64,000 bases of DNA. Origin: a bacterium. Its GTDB lineage: Bacteria > Planctomycetota > JAFGQW01. Shown piece by piece: positions 41,992-53,088 of the stretch. The DNA lies in the NCBI GenBank assembly GCA_030426805.1, contig JAUHXU010000006.1:124001-188000 (forward strand), in the 5' to 3' direction. Each line of letters begins with the position of its first letter. Positions within the stretch are counted from its first letter, which is position 1. Position numbers and translations under genes: made by a program. Under the pieces are notes generated by a model. It saw only the letters and a program-made list of their open reading frames with translations. It was not told the origin of the DNA and searched no databases.

Positions 41992-43973
41992 ATGGACCGA
42001 TCCGACCCGTCGACCGCCCCGACCGCCGATGCGTGGCGTGACCGCGTGCGCGCCGAACTCGGCGACGCCGCGTTCGCCGCGCTCTCGGTGACGCTCCCCG
42101 GCGGACTCGACGTCGACCCGCTGTATACGAGCGCACCCGTCCCGCCCGACGCGCCACCGGTCGTCGGCGCGACCGCACGCTGGGCGCACGGCCCGCGCTA
42201 CGACACGCCGGGGCTCGCTGCGGCGAACGAGCGGATGCTCGACGACCTCGTCGGCGGGAGCGACGGCGCGTGGGTCGTGCTCGATCGGGCGGCGCGCCTC
42301 GGCCACGACCCCGCGGCCGACGACGCGGTCGGCGTCGGGGTCGGCGGGCTCGACGTCGCGTGCCTCGACGACCTCGCCCGCGTGTTCGACGACGTGCACG
42401 TCGAGATGATCCGCCTGCTCGTCGACGGCGGCGGAAACGTCGTGCCCACCGCCGCGCTCGTCGACGCGCTGCTCGCGCGCCGCGGCATCGCCCAGGACGC
42501 CGCGTCGGTCTGGTTGGTCGGCGATCCGTTCGCGGCGTGGGCGCGCGACGGTGCACTCCCACGACCGCTGGCGCGGCTCGACGCCGAGATCGCCGCGCTG
42601 ACGCGACGGTCGATCGCCCGCGGCGACGACTGGCGCACGATCGGCATCGATGCCACGGTGTATCACGACGCCGGCGCGCACGCTCCCGACGAGCTGGGGT
42701 TCGCGCTCGCCGCTGCGGCCCACCGGCTCCGCACCCTCGACGGCGCCGGCGTCGACCTCGCGGCCGCGGCCGATCGGTTCGTGTTCCGGCTCGCGGTGGG
42801 GCGCGACACGTTCCTCGCGATCGCGAAGTGCCGCGCGCTGCGGCGCGCCTGGTCGGCGATGCTCGACGCGGTCGGCGTCGCGGCGCGGCCCGCGGCGATC
42901 CACGCGTGCGTGTCGGATCGGATGGCCTCGCGGTGGGACCCGGAGACGAACGCGCTGCGCTCGACGAGCGCCGTGTTCGCGGCGTTGTGCGGCGGCGCCG
43001 ACGTCGTCACCGCGCCGCCGCACGATCGCGTCGCCGGCGGCGACAGCGCGCGCGGTCGACGCATCGCGCGAAACACCGCGACGATCCTCGACGAGGAGAG
43101 CCACCTGGCCGACGTCGACGATCCGGCCGGCGGCTCCTACTACGTCGAGTCGCTCACCGACGCCCTGGCGCGCGCCGCATGGGAGACGCTCCGCGCGGTC
43201 GAAGCCGACGGCGGACTCGCGGCGGCGCTCGCGGGCGGCGCCGTGCACGACCGGATCGACGCCGCGTGGCGCGAACGGTGCGACTCGATCGACCGACGGG
43301 CGCTCGCGATCACCGGCGTCACCGCGTTTCCGGATCCGAACGCCGAGCCGCCGGTCGCGGGCGACGATGCGCGACGCGATGCGATCGCGGCCGCGGTCCG
43401 CCGAGCCCTGGATCGCCGGTCCGCCGACGGTCGGCCGAATTGCGCCGCACTCGAGGCGGACGATCTCGCTGCGGCCGCGGCGTGCGCGACGAATGGCGCA
43501 TCCCTGGCGGCCTTGTCGGATGCGTGCGGCACCGGCTCCGCCGCGACGATCGAACCGCTCGCGTTGCGGCGCGACGCCGAGCGATTCGAAGCGCTGCGCG
43601 ACGTCGGCCACGCGGCCGGCGTGACCGCGGTCGTCGCGACGCTCGGCCCGCTCGCGGCACACCAGCCGCATTCGCGTGCGGCACGCAACGCGTTGGCGGC
43701 CGCGGGGGTCGCGGTGCGGATCGAGTCGGCCGACGACGCGCCGGCCTCCGTCGAGCGCGGCGCCGGCGTCGTCTGCATCGCCGGTGCGGCCGACGCGGTC
43801 GCAGCTGCGGGGTCGCTCGTCGCCGCACTGCGCGACGCGGGAGCGGCCGGGGTGATCGCGACGGCGCCGGTCGATGGCGTTCCGATCGACGGCGTGCTCG
43901 CGCCCGACGTCGATCTGTTTGCACTCCTGACGGCACTGCTGCGCGCCGCCGGTGCGGGAGAGGACGACGCGTC

Positions 43974-43977
<4 letters not shown>
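41992..43977 (+). CDS. mutA: Methylmalonyl-CoA mutase small subunit
   Basis: The 661-residue product is the non-catalytic partner of MutB. It has the mutase barrel fold but degenerate active-site motifs (SKCRALRRAW-like barrel text FLAIAKCRALRRAWSAML, HACVSDRMASRWDPETNALR, SHLADVDDPAGGSYYVESLT). The C-terminal third keeps the outline of a B12 domain without the cobalt-binding DxHxxG. Its length is normal for small subunits. Its stop overlaps the mutB start (ATGA), so the two subunits are made together. Confidence 0.9.
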
Positions 43978-46123
<2,146 letters not shown>

Positions 46124-46127
<4 letters not shown>

Positions 46128-47110
46128 AGCTCGACGCGCTCGTCACGGGGGTTCGCGCCGGAGACCGCACCGTGCTCGCCCGCGCGATCACGCTCGTCGA
46201 GAGCCTGCGCGCCGACGACCAGGCACTCGCGCAGGAGCTACTCGCGGCGGTGTTGCCGGCGACCGGCGGTTCGCGCCGCGTCGGGGTGACGGGTGTGCCC
46301 GGCGTCGGCAAGAGCACGTTGATCGAGGCACTCGGCATGCGGCTCGTCGAACAGGGGCGCCGCGTCGCGGTGCTCGCCGTCGACCCGTCGAGCTCGGTGT
46401 CGGGCGGCAGCATTCTCGGCGACAAGACCCGGATGCCGCGGCTGAGCCTGGACGATCGCGCCTACATCCGTCCGTCGCCGAGCGCGCAGAGCCTCGGCGG
46501 TGTCACGCGCCGCACCCGCGAGACGATGCTCCTCTGCGAAGCGGCCGGCTTCGACGTCGTGTTGATCGAGACCGTCGGTGTCGGGCAGTCGGAGACGATG
46601 GTCGCCGACATGGTCGACTTCTTCCTCGTCCTGATGCTGCCCGGCGCCGGCGACGAGTTGCAGGGCATCAAGAAGGGCATCCTCGAACTCGCCGACGTGA
46701 TCGCGGTCAACAAGGCCGACGGCGACAACGTGCAGGCCGCGTCGGCGGCGCGTGCCGAGTATGCAGCGGCGCTCCGCTACTTGCGCCCGCGGTCGGCGGC
46801 ATGGCGCCCGGAGGCGATCACGGTCAGTGCGCTGACCGGATCGGGGCTCGAGGATCTGTGGTCCCTCGTGGAGCGGCACCACGCCGACGTGACCGCTGCC
46901 GGCGAGTTGGATGCGCAGCGTCGCGAACAGCTGCGGCGGTGGATGTGGCGTGTGATCGACGAGCAGTTGCACGCGTCGTTCCGGGCCCACCCCGGCGTGC
47001 AGGCGCAGCTCGAAGAGGCCGAGCGCGCGGTCCTGGCGGGCGAGCAGACGCCGACGGCCGCCGCGCGTGCACTGCTCCGAGAATACGGCGCTACACGAAC
47101 GTCATCGTGA
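46124..47110 (+). CDS. meaB: MeaB GTPase, methylmalonyl-CoA mutase chaperone
   Basis: The 328-residue protein is a G3E-type GTPase that loads and protects the B12 cofactor of the mutase. The P-loop is GVTGVPGVGKST (54-65). Other visible motifs are AVDPSSSVSGGSILGDKTRM, ETVGVGQSE and the NKAD specificity motif. Length and C-terminal dimer region are normal. It ends the mutA-mutB-meaB operon, and its last 20 bp overlap, tail to tail, the minus-strand beta-helix gene. Confidence 0.95.
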
Positions 47111-48623
47111 GCGCGTTCGTGACGACCGCCCACGGGCCGGTGAACACGAGCGCTTGCACGTGCAGCTCGAAGCCGACGAGTGCGGCCGCGTTCGGCACGC
47201 CGAACGCCTGGGTCGTGACCGGGGAGCCGCCGCCCGCGATCAGGATCACCGGCGCGTTCAGCACCGCGTAGCCGACGGAGGGCACGTATGCCGCCATTCG
47301 GTTCGGGCTGATCAGGAGCAGGAAGTTCGCCGTGGGACCGGTGAGCGTGAACCGCACCGATTGACCGACGACGAGGCGATCCGGCGTGCCGGTGTGCCCG
47401 AGCCGGACGACCGCGTATTCGTCGGCGCCGACGTCGACGTCCGCGCCCGTGCCGTTCAGCGCACCGTCGAGCCGCCGCGAGTCACCGTCGATGTCCTGCG
47501 CGACCGCCCGATCGGCGTATCGGTTCGCGCCCGGGACGTCGATGTTCGGCGACGACGCGGCGAGATGCCGCTGCGAATCCGCGAACACCGGGTCGGTGAA
47601 CGTGTCGTTCGGGCCGGCCGCGCAGCCGTCGTAGTCGTCGGGTACGTTCTTCCACAGGTTGTTCACGTCGTTCGAGAGCGGGCCCGCGAGGCACGCGACG
47701 CCGCCACCGGTCACCGGCGCCTGACTGCCGTTCGCGGTGTTCGACGCGATGATGTTGTTGGCGAGCAGCGTCGCCGGTGCCATCACCGCGACGCCGCCGC
47801 CGCTCGGGCCGCCGTCCGCGCCGACCGTATTCGTGACGATCGTGTTGTTCAGGATCGTCGTCGGCCCGTTCTCGACCGCGATGCCGCCCCCGCGTCCGGT
47901 GACGTCGAAACGGAACGGAATCGAGTTCCCCTCGATCACGTTGCCGACGAGACGTGCACTCACGTTCGTCTTCACGTGGATGCCGCCGCCGTAGGCCCGC
48001 ACGTCGGCGTCGATCGTGTTGCCGACGATTCGGTTGTTGATGACGTCGGCTGCCGAGACGTCGAGCAGACTCACGCCGCCGCCGAAGCAGGGTGCCGTAC
48101 CGATCCCGACTTTGTTCCCGACGATCCGGTTGCGGGTGATCAGCGGTGTGCCGTTGCCGGTCACGGCGATCGCGCCACCGTAGCCTTGCGGCGCCGCGCA
48201 GACGTTGCCGATGATCCAGTTGTTCGAGATCGTCGGCGACGCGTTCGGGATCAGGATTCCGCCACCGTAGCCACGGCCGAGTTGACCGGTCTCGTTGCCG
48301 CCGGTGATCGTGAATCCGTCGAGCACCGTCGCGCGGGTCAGGCCGGGGCCGAACGTGACCGTGCGCCCGAGTCCGCTCGCGGTGATCGTCGTGACCGACG
48401 CACCGCCGGTCGACACGAGGCGGATGCCGTCCACTTGCGGCCAGACGAGCACCTCGCTGTAGGTGCCCGGCGAAACGAGGACGACGTCCCCGGTGGTCGC
48501 GGCGTTGAGGGCCGCACCGATCGTCGCGTGGTTGGCGGGCACGCGAAGGACCGCGGCCTCGCCGCGACTTGCCGCAGCGAACCAAACCGACACGGAAAGC
48601 ACTACCGCTATCGCGACTCGCAT
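47091..48623 (-). CDS. Secreted right-handed beta-helix protein with shared C-terminal module
   Basis: The 510-residue product starts at ATG 48623 behind GGGGAGG. Residues 1-24 are a signal peptide (AVVLSVSVWFAAASRGEA). It then has the LRVPANHATIGAALNAATTG opening and repeated rungs of the pectate-lyase-like helix (GGILIPNASPTISNNWIIGN, GGAIAVTGNGTPLITRNRIV, GGVAVMAPATLLANNIIASN). No lyase catalytic residues can be named. A DVDVGADEY segment marks the end of the helix, as in many surface proteins. The last 100 residues form a separate module ending in AVVTNALTMTFV, similar to those of the products at 8116 and 29835. The substrate is unknown. Confidence 0.85.
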   Translation of the reverse strand: MRVAIAVVLSVSVWFAAASRGEAAVLRVPANHATIGAALNAATTGDVVLVSPGTYSEVLVWPQVDGIRLVSTGGASVTTITASGLGRTVTFGPGLTRATVLDGFTITGGNETGQLGRGYGGGILIPNASPTISNNWIIGNVCAAPQGYGGAIAVTGNGTPLITRNRIVGNKVGIGTAPCFGGGVSLLDVSAADVINNRIVGNTIDADVRAYGGGIHVKTNVSARLVGNVIEGNSIPFRFDVTGRGGGIAVENGPTTILNNTIVTNTVGADGGPSGGGVAVMAPATLLANNIIASNTANGSQAPVTGGGVACLAGPLSNDVNNLWKNVPDDYDGCAAGPNDTFTDPVFADSQRHLAASSPNIDVPGANRYADRAVAQDIDGDSRRLDGALNGTGADVDVGADEYAVVRLGHTGTPDRLVVGQSVRFTLTGPTANFLLLISPNRMAAYVPSVGYAVLNAPVILIAGGGSPVTTQAFGVPNAAALVGFELHVQALVFTGPWAVVTNALTMTFV

Positions 48624-48760
48624 CACGTCGCCTCCCCTCGAACTCGGTCTCGATTTCGGCCCCAAGTATGGGCCGGGGCGTCCGCGAAGGGAAGTGCATA
48701 GGCGCGCCCGGTGACGTCCGGCTTTTTCTCGGACCCGGAAAGGGCCTATCATTGGCCGTT

Positions 48761-49966
48761 ATGCGCGACCCCATCCGACCGGCCGCACGCACTGCGGATA
48801 TCACCTACGCCGTGCGCGACATCGTCGTCGAGGCGGAAAAGGCCCGCGCCGCGGGCCGCGAACTGCTGTATCTGAACATCGGCGACCCGAACAAGTTCGA
48901 CTTCAGCACCCCGCCGCACGTGATCGAGGCGATCGAACGCGCGCTCCACGACGCGCCGCTGTGTGGCTACGCGCCGTCCGACGGTCATCCGGCGGCGCTC
49001 GACGCGATTCGGCGTTGGGCCGAACGCAAGGGCATCCAAGGCGTTCGAGACGTCTTCATCGGTCACGGTGCGAGCGAGCCGATCGAGCTCGCGCTGACGG
49101 CGCTCGTCAATCGCGGGGAGAACGTGCTGACGCCGTCGCCCGGCTACCCGCTCTACACGGCCGTGCTCGCGAAACTCGAGGCCGAGGAGAACCCGTACTT
49201 CCTCGACGAAGCCAACGGTTGGCAGCCGGACATCGACGACATCGCGGCACGCGTCAACGACCGCACGCGCGCGATCGTCCTGATCGACCCGAACAACCCG
49301 ACCGGCGCGGTCTGCTCGCGCGAGGTGCTCGACGGCATCCTCGAGATCGCCGCGCGTCACGACCTCGTCGTGTTCGCCGACGAGATCTACGACCGACTCG
49401 TGTTCGACGGCGCCGAGACGACGTCGATCGGTTCGCTCCGCGACGACGTCCCGGTGTTGACGTTCGGCGGGCTCGCGAAGGTCTTCATCGGGCCGGGGCT
49501 GCGCATCGGGTGGGCGGTGACGAGCGGGCCGGAAGCCGTGCTGCGCGACTACGTCGGCGCGATCCACAAGCTCACCCGGGCACGACTCTGCGCGTCGAGC
49601 CCGGTGCAATGCGCCGTGCCGGCCGCGCTCGACGGGACGTTCGACTTTCTCGACGGCGTGCTCGGCAAACTCGAGCGACGGCGTGACCTCACGGTGTCGA
49701 TGCTGAACGCCATCCCGGGGATCTCGTGCGTCGCGCCGCGCGGGGCGTTCTACGCGTTCCCGCGAATCGAAGTGGACGGCCTCGACGACCAAGCGTGGGT
49801 GAAGGAACTGATCCACGAGACCGGCGTCGTCGTCGTGCACGGCAGCGGCTTCGGACAGCGTCCGGGCACGGCCCACTTCCGGATCGTCTTCCTTCCGCCG
49901 GAGGACGTGCTCGAGCGCGCGTATCGCGCGATCGGTGACTTCGTCGCGCGTCGCGGCCACGGATGA
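48761..49966 (+). CDS. Class I/II PLP-dependent aminotransferase
   Basis: The 401-residue product starts at ATG 48761; a TATCAT -10-like box lies just before it. It is a fold-type I aminotransferase of the alanine/aromatic group. Visible motifs are YLNIGDPNKFDF at the N-terminus, GHGASEPIELALTALV (phosphate site), LIDPNNPTGAVCSRE, FADEIYDRLVF (Asp binding the PLP nitrogen) and FGGLAKVFIGPGLRIGW with PLP Lys240. The substrate cannot be fixed by eye; AlaA-like alanine transaminases are the closest match I know. Its stop overlaps the rhomboid gene in ATGA. Confidence 0.88.
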   Translation: MRDPIRPAARTADITYAVRDIVVEAEKARAAGRELLYLNIGDPNKFDFSTPPHVIEAIERALHDAPLCGYAPSDGHPAALDAIRRWAERKGIQGVRDVFIGHGASEPIELALTALVNRGENVLTPSPGYPLYTAVLAKLEAEENPYFLDEANGWQPDIDDIAARVNDRTRAIVLIDPNNPTGAVCSREVLDGILEIAARHDLVVFADEIYDRLVFDGAETTSIGSLRDDVPVLTFGGLAKVFIGPGLRIGWAVTSGPEAVLRDYVGAIHKLTRARLCASSPVQCAVPAALDGTFDFLDGVLGKLERRRDLTVSMLNAIPGISCVAPRGAFYAFPRIEVDGLDDQAWVKELIHETGVVVVHGSGFGQRPGTAHFRIVFLPPEDVLERAYRAIGDFVARRGHG

Positions 49967-50829
49967 ACGCGCCGACCCTCTGCCCGCGCTGCAAGAACGT
50001 CGTCGGGGCCGACGACGACGTGTGCGCGGTCTGCGGCCTGCGGCGCGGGAGCGCGAGCGCGCGTGCGACGAGCGGATTGCAGGCCCTGAGCGGTCGCGTT
50101 ACGGCGACGGGGTTCTTCCTCGGGCTGATCGGTGTCGCATTCGCGGCGATGGTCGTGATGCAGGGCGGCGTGCAGTTGTCGCTGTTCACCGGCTTCGACT
50201 GGGGGGTCTACCTGCGATCCGGCATGCTCTACCCTCCGCTGATTCGCCTTGCCGACGAATGGTGGCGGTTCGTCACGGCGATGCTGATTCACGGCGGCAT
50301 CGGTCACCTCGCGATGAACGGCTGGGTGCTGTGGCAGCTCGGTCCGATCTGCGCGAACTACTACGATCAGCGCCGCGTCACGATCTTCTTCGTGATCGGA
50401 GGGCTCGTCGGGACGCTGATGTCGTTCGCGTTCGGGGGGCGACCGTCGCTCGGTGCGTCCGGTGCGGTATTGGCCGTCGCGACCGCGGTCGTCGTCAAGG
50501 CGCGTCTGTCCGGCGGCGCGATGGACCGCTACCTCTACGCGAAGCTGAGCGGCTGGATCGTGTTCATCTTCATCTTCGGGATCTTGGGGCGCCACCTGAT
50601 CGACGCGTGGGGGCACTTCGGCGGCATGGTCGGCGGCGCCGTGCTCGGCTACTTGCTGCGCAACGAGCACGGGTGGCGCGCGCGCGTTCACATGGCGCTG
50701 TTCGTCGTCTCCGTCGCGATCCTCGCGCTCGGCATCGGATTCGCTCTGTGGGCTGCGTTCAATCCGGAGCGGATGGAGATCTACCGCACGCTAGGGGAGC
50801 AACTCGACCGGTTAACGGGGCGTCGATGA
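49963..50829 (+). CDS. Rhomboid-family intramembrane serine protease with N-terminal zinc ribbon
   Basis: The 288-residue product begins with a zinc ribbon (CPRC at 7-10, CAVC at 21-24). Six or more membrane segments follow. The rhomboid active site is intact: Ser166 in LGASGAVL and His218 in AWGHFGG, with the conserved HGGIGHLAMN (His110, His115, Asn119) on the second core helix. It should cleave membrane proteins within or near the bilayer. It is translationally coupled to the aminotransferase, with no obvious functional link. Its last 71 bp overlap folK on the other strand. Confidence 0.92.
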   Translation: MNAPTLCPRCKNVVGADDDVCAVCGLRRGSASARATSGLQALSGRVTATGFFLGLIGVAFAAMVVMQGGVQLSLFTGFDWGVYLRSGMLYPPLIRLADEWWRFVTAMLIHGGIGHLAMNGWVLWQLGPICANYYDQRRVTIFFVIGGLVGTLMSFAFGGRPSLGASGAVLAVATAVVVKARLSGGAMDRYLYAKLSGWIVFIFIFGILGRHLIDAWGHFGGMVGGAVLGYLLRNEHGWRARVHMALFVVSVAILALGIGFALWAAFNPERMEIYRTLGEQLDRLTGRR

Positions 50830-51295
50830 CGAGGCCCGCACGGCCGACCGCCTCCGCGATCGCCGCGGCCGTGCGACCGTCCACCGGGTGAACGAGGTCG
50901 GGCGCGACCTCGGCGACCGGGGTCGCGACGAACGGCCGCACGAGCCAGTCCGGGTCCGGGATCACGAGTCCGGGGTCATCGTGCACGATGTCGCCGAACG
51001 CGATCACATCCAGGTCGATCGGTCGCGGACCCGCGCGGTCGACCTCGTCGCGGCCGAGGGCGCGTTCGATCGGGCGGCACAGCTCCGCCTTCACGCGGTG
51101 GGCCGGTCGATCGGTGCGCAGCGCGAGTGCGCCGTTGACGAAGGGCGCCGGACCAACGCGCGAGCCGACCGGGATCGACCGGTAGAACGTCGAGGTCGCG
51201 ACGATCCGGACGTCGGGCATCACGAGCAGTCGCACGATCGCCGCCGGGACGTGCACCTCGGGCGCGATGTTCGAACCGACGCCGAGGATCAACAC
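50759..51295 (-). CDS. folK: FolK, 6-hydroxymethyl-7,8-dihydropterin pyrophosphokinase
   Basis: The 178-residue product starts at GTG 51295, eight bases after the folB stop. It has the HPPK order: LILGVGSNI at the start, YRSIPVG, PFVNGALAL, IERALGRDEVDRAGPRPIDLDVIAFG (the GPRPIDLD signature binding ATP and magnesium) and IPDPDWLVRPFVATPVAEVAP. It transfers pyrophosphate from ATP to the pterin in folate synthesis. The tail of about 25 residues beyond the family core overlaps the 3' end of the rhomboid gene. Confidence 0.93.
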   Translation of the reverse strand: MLILGVGSNIAPEVHVPAAIVRLLVMPDVRIVATSTFYRSIPVGSRVGPAPFVNGALALRTDRPAHRVKAELCRPIERALGRDEVDRAGPRPIDLDVIAFGDIVHDDPGLVIPDPDWLVRPFVATPVAEVAPDLVHPVDGRTAAAIAEAVGRAGLVIDAPLTGRVAPLACGRSPSAPD

Positions 51296-51303
51296 CGGAC
51301 GAG

Positions 51304-51654
51304 CTACCGGGTTCGGTAGATCTCGACCGCGACGCTGCGCGCGAACCGCAGCGCGCCGGGCTTGTCGACCCGCACCTGCACGCCGGTCGCGCGCGGGTTT
51401 TCGAGGCAGATCGACGCGATGCGTTGCGCCAGGCTCTCGATCAGCTTGTACTGCGAGTCCTCGACCAGCCCGAGGATACGCTTCTTCAGCCCCTTGTAGT
51501 CGATCGTGTCCTTGACGTCGTCGCTCTTGCCGGCGCGCGCGAGGTCGGTTTCGATCGCGATGTTGATGATCACGTCCTGCTTGTTCGTGCGCTCGTCCGG
51601 ATTGAGTCCGATGATGCAGCGCGCGGACAGGTCGACGATGTAGATGCGATCCAT
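51304..51654 (-). CDS. folB: FolB, dihydroneopterin aldolase
   Basis: The 116-residue product starts at ATG 51654 behind GGAGG, at MDRIYIVDLSARCIIGLNPD. It has the short FolB fold with NKQDVIINIAIETD, the conserved DYKGLKKRI region, LIESLAQRIASICLEN and VQVRVDKPGALRFARSV with the catalytic Lys. It makes 6-hydroxymethyl-dihydropterin, the substrate of FolK encoded directly after it. A TATAGT -10-like box for this operon lies at 51673-51678 on the minus strand. Confidence 0.92.
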   Translation of the reverse strand: MDRIYIVDLSARCIIGLNPDERTNKQDVIINIAIETDLARAGKSDDVKDTIDYKGLKKRILGLVEDSQYKLIESLAQRIASICLENPRATGVQVRVDKPGALRFARSVAVEIYRTR

Positions 51655-51787
51655 GCGGGGCCTCCGGCGCTGACTATAGCGCCGCGGGCCGGCCGGGTCC
51701 ACCCGACGCGAAGGGGCGTGAACCGCGTCGGCGGGGCTGCTAAACGTGAACCGGCGGTTGGACGACGAACCCGGGAGCCGAGCAACG

Positions 51788-52573
51788 ATGAGCGACTACG
51801 AAAACGTGTTGGTCGCGGTGGACGACGGGATCGCCACCGTGACCGTGAATCGACCGAAGGTGCTGAACGCGCTCGACGCGGCGACGATCCTCGAGATCAC
51901 CGCGTGCTTCGAGGCGTTGCGCGACGACGACGCGGTCCGGGGCATCATCGTGACCGGCGCCGGCGACAAGGCGTTCGTCGCGGGCGCGGACATCGGCGAA
52001 CTCGTCGCGGACGGGCCGATCGAGGCGAAGCGCACCGCGGAGCGTGGGGGCCGGATGTGCCGCGCGATCGAGTCGGTCGGCAAGCCGGTGATCGCTGCGA
52101 TCAACGGATTCGCCCTCGGCGGTGGCTGTGAGCTGGCGCTCGCGTGCACGCTCCGCACGGCGGCGGACAGTGCGAAGATCGGCCTGCCGGAGGTGACGCT
52201 CGGCATCATGCCGGGCTACGGCGGCACCCAGCGTCTTCCGCGCCTGGTCGGCAAGGGGCGGGCGCTCGAGATGATCCTGACCGGTGCGCCGGTCGACGCC
52301 GCGGCGGCCGAGCGCATGGGGCTCGTCAACCGCGTCTTCCCCGCCGACGACCTGCTCGCCGAGACCGCCGCGTGGCTGCGGAAGATCCTCCGCAACGGAC
52401 CCCTCGCCCTCCGGCTCGCGACCGAGGCGGTCGAACGCGGCCTCGGCGGCTCGCTCGACGAGGGACTCGGCGTCGAGGCCGACCTGTTCGGCGTGATTGC
52501 TGCGTCGAAGGATCGGCATGAGGGGTTGACGGCGTTTCTGGAGAAGCGTCGTCCGGAGTACAAGGACGAGTAG
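51788..52573 (+). CDS. Enoyl-CoA hydratase/isomerase family protein (crotonase-like)
   Basis: The 261-residue product starts at ATG 51788. It has the crotonase fold with the oxyanion-hole segment FVAGADIGELV, the first catalytic Glu in INGFALGGGCELALAC and the second in IGLPEVTLGIMPGYGGTQRL. Both Glu are present, so hydration of 2-enoyl-CoA is likely. The end (GLTAFLEKRRPEYKDE) is normal. It is divergent from folB. With the B12 mutases and carboxylase in the window it fits a fatty or branched-chain acyl-CoA breakdown role. Confidence 0.93.
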   Translation: MSDYENVLVAVDDGIATVTVNRPKVLNALDAATILEITACFEALRDDDAVRGIIVTGAGDKAFVAGADIGELVADGPIEAKRTAERGGRMCRAIESVGKPVIAAINGFALGGGCELALACTLRTAADSAKIGLPEVTLGIMPGYGGTQRLPRLVGKGRALEMILTGAPVDAAAAERMGLVNRVFPADDLLAETAAWLRKILRNGPLALRLATEAVERGLGGSLDEGLGVEADLFGVIAASKDRHEGLTAFLEKRRPEYKDE

Positions 52574-52873
52574 GGATGCCCGCGCATCTCGACTCAGCGA
52601 CGAAAGAGGCTACGGCCTTCCGCTACTTAACTCGCCTCCTGTCCGAGAGTTACGTTGCTGATGGGGGGAAGTCGAGAAGCGCTACCCGTCCGGCGGAAAC
52701 GGACTACACTTCCGCGGGCGTTTCGCGCGGGGCCGGTCCGGTAGGACGGCCGCTTCGCGCGTGTCGGCGTTCCGGTCGAGGCGACCGAGCCGCAATCGCG
52801 CGCAATCGATCATGCGCGTTCCCCGCTGATGATCCGGTCGCCACCACTACTCATTCGAGTGTTCTAACGCGGT
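52574..52873. other. Intergenic region before a small gene
   Basis: I see no gene in these 300 bp. The stretch has a mixed base composition lower in GC than coding DNA in places (tacttaactcg near 52622, ttcgagtgttctaac near 52855). A GC-rich hairpin-prone part (ggccggtccggtaggacggcc) lies near 52733. A promoter or leader for the small gene at 52874 is likely here. Confidence 0.4.
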
Positions 52874-53074
52874 GTGAAGGACATGCTGGACGGCGTGAAG
52901 ACCAACCTACTGTTCCTCGGCGACGACATGGAAATCGAGTACGAGGCGATCTTCGAGGGCAAGAAGATCTACAACGTGCGCAGGCGTGGGCACAAGACGC
53001 TCTTCACCGGCACGATCGACCAGTGTCGACGGTTCCTCGACATCTACCGCGAGAAGGTCACGAAGCAGATCTGA
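52874..53074 (+). CDS. Small conserved-looking protein of unknown function
   Basis: The 66-residue product is read from GTG 52874; an ATG at 52883 is also possible. It is compact and folded-looking: FLGDDMEIEYEAIFEGKKIY then NVRRRGHKTLFTGTIDQCRR and FLDIYREKVTKQI. The codon pattern is that of a real gene (G/C at third positions), which is the main support. No family is recognised. It is convergent with the minus-strand gene that ends at 53089. Confidence 0.6.
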   Translation: MKDMLDGVKTNLLFLGDDMEIEYEAIFEGKKIYNVRRRGHKTLFTGTIDQCRRFLDIYREKVTKQI

Positions 53075-53088
53075 CCGCCTCGCCGATC

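Noticed and set aside
52574..52873. A tRNA or other known RNA gene
   Set aside because: No cloverleaf arms or conserved T-loop sequence could be found on either strand.
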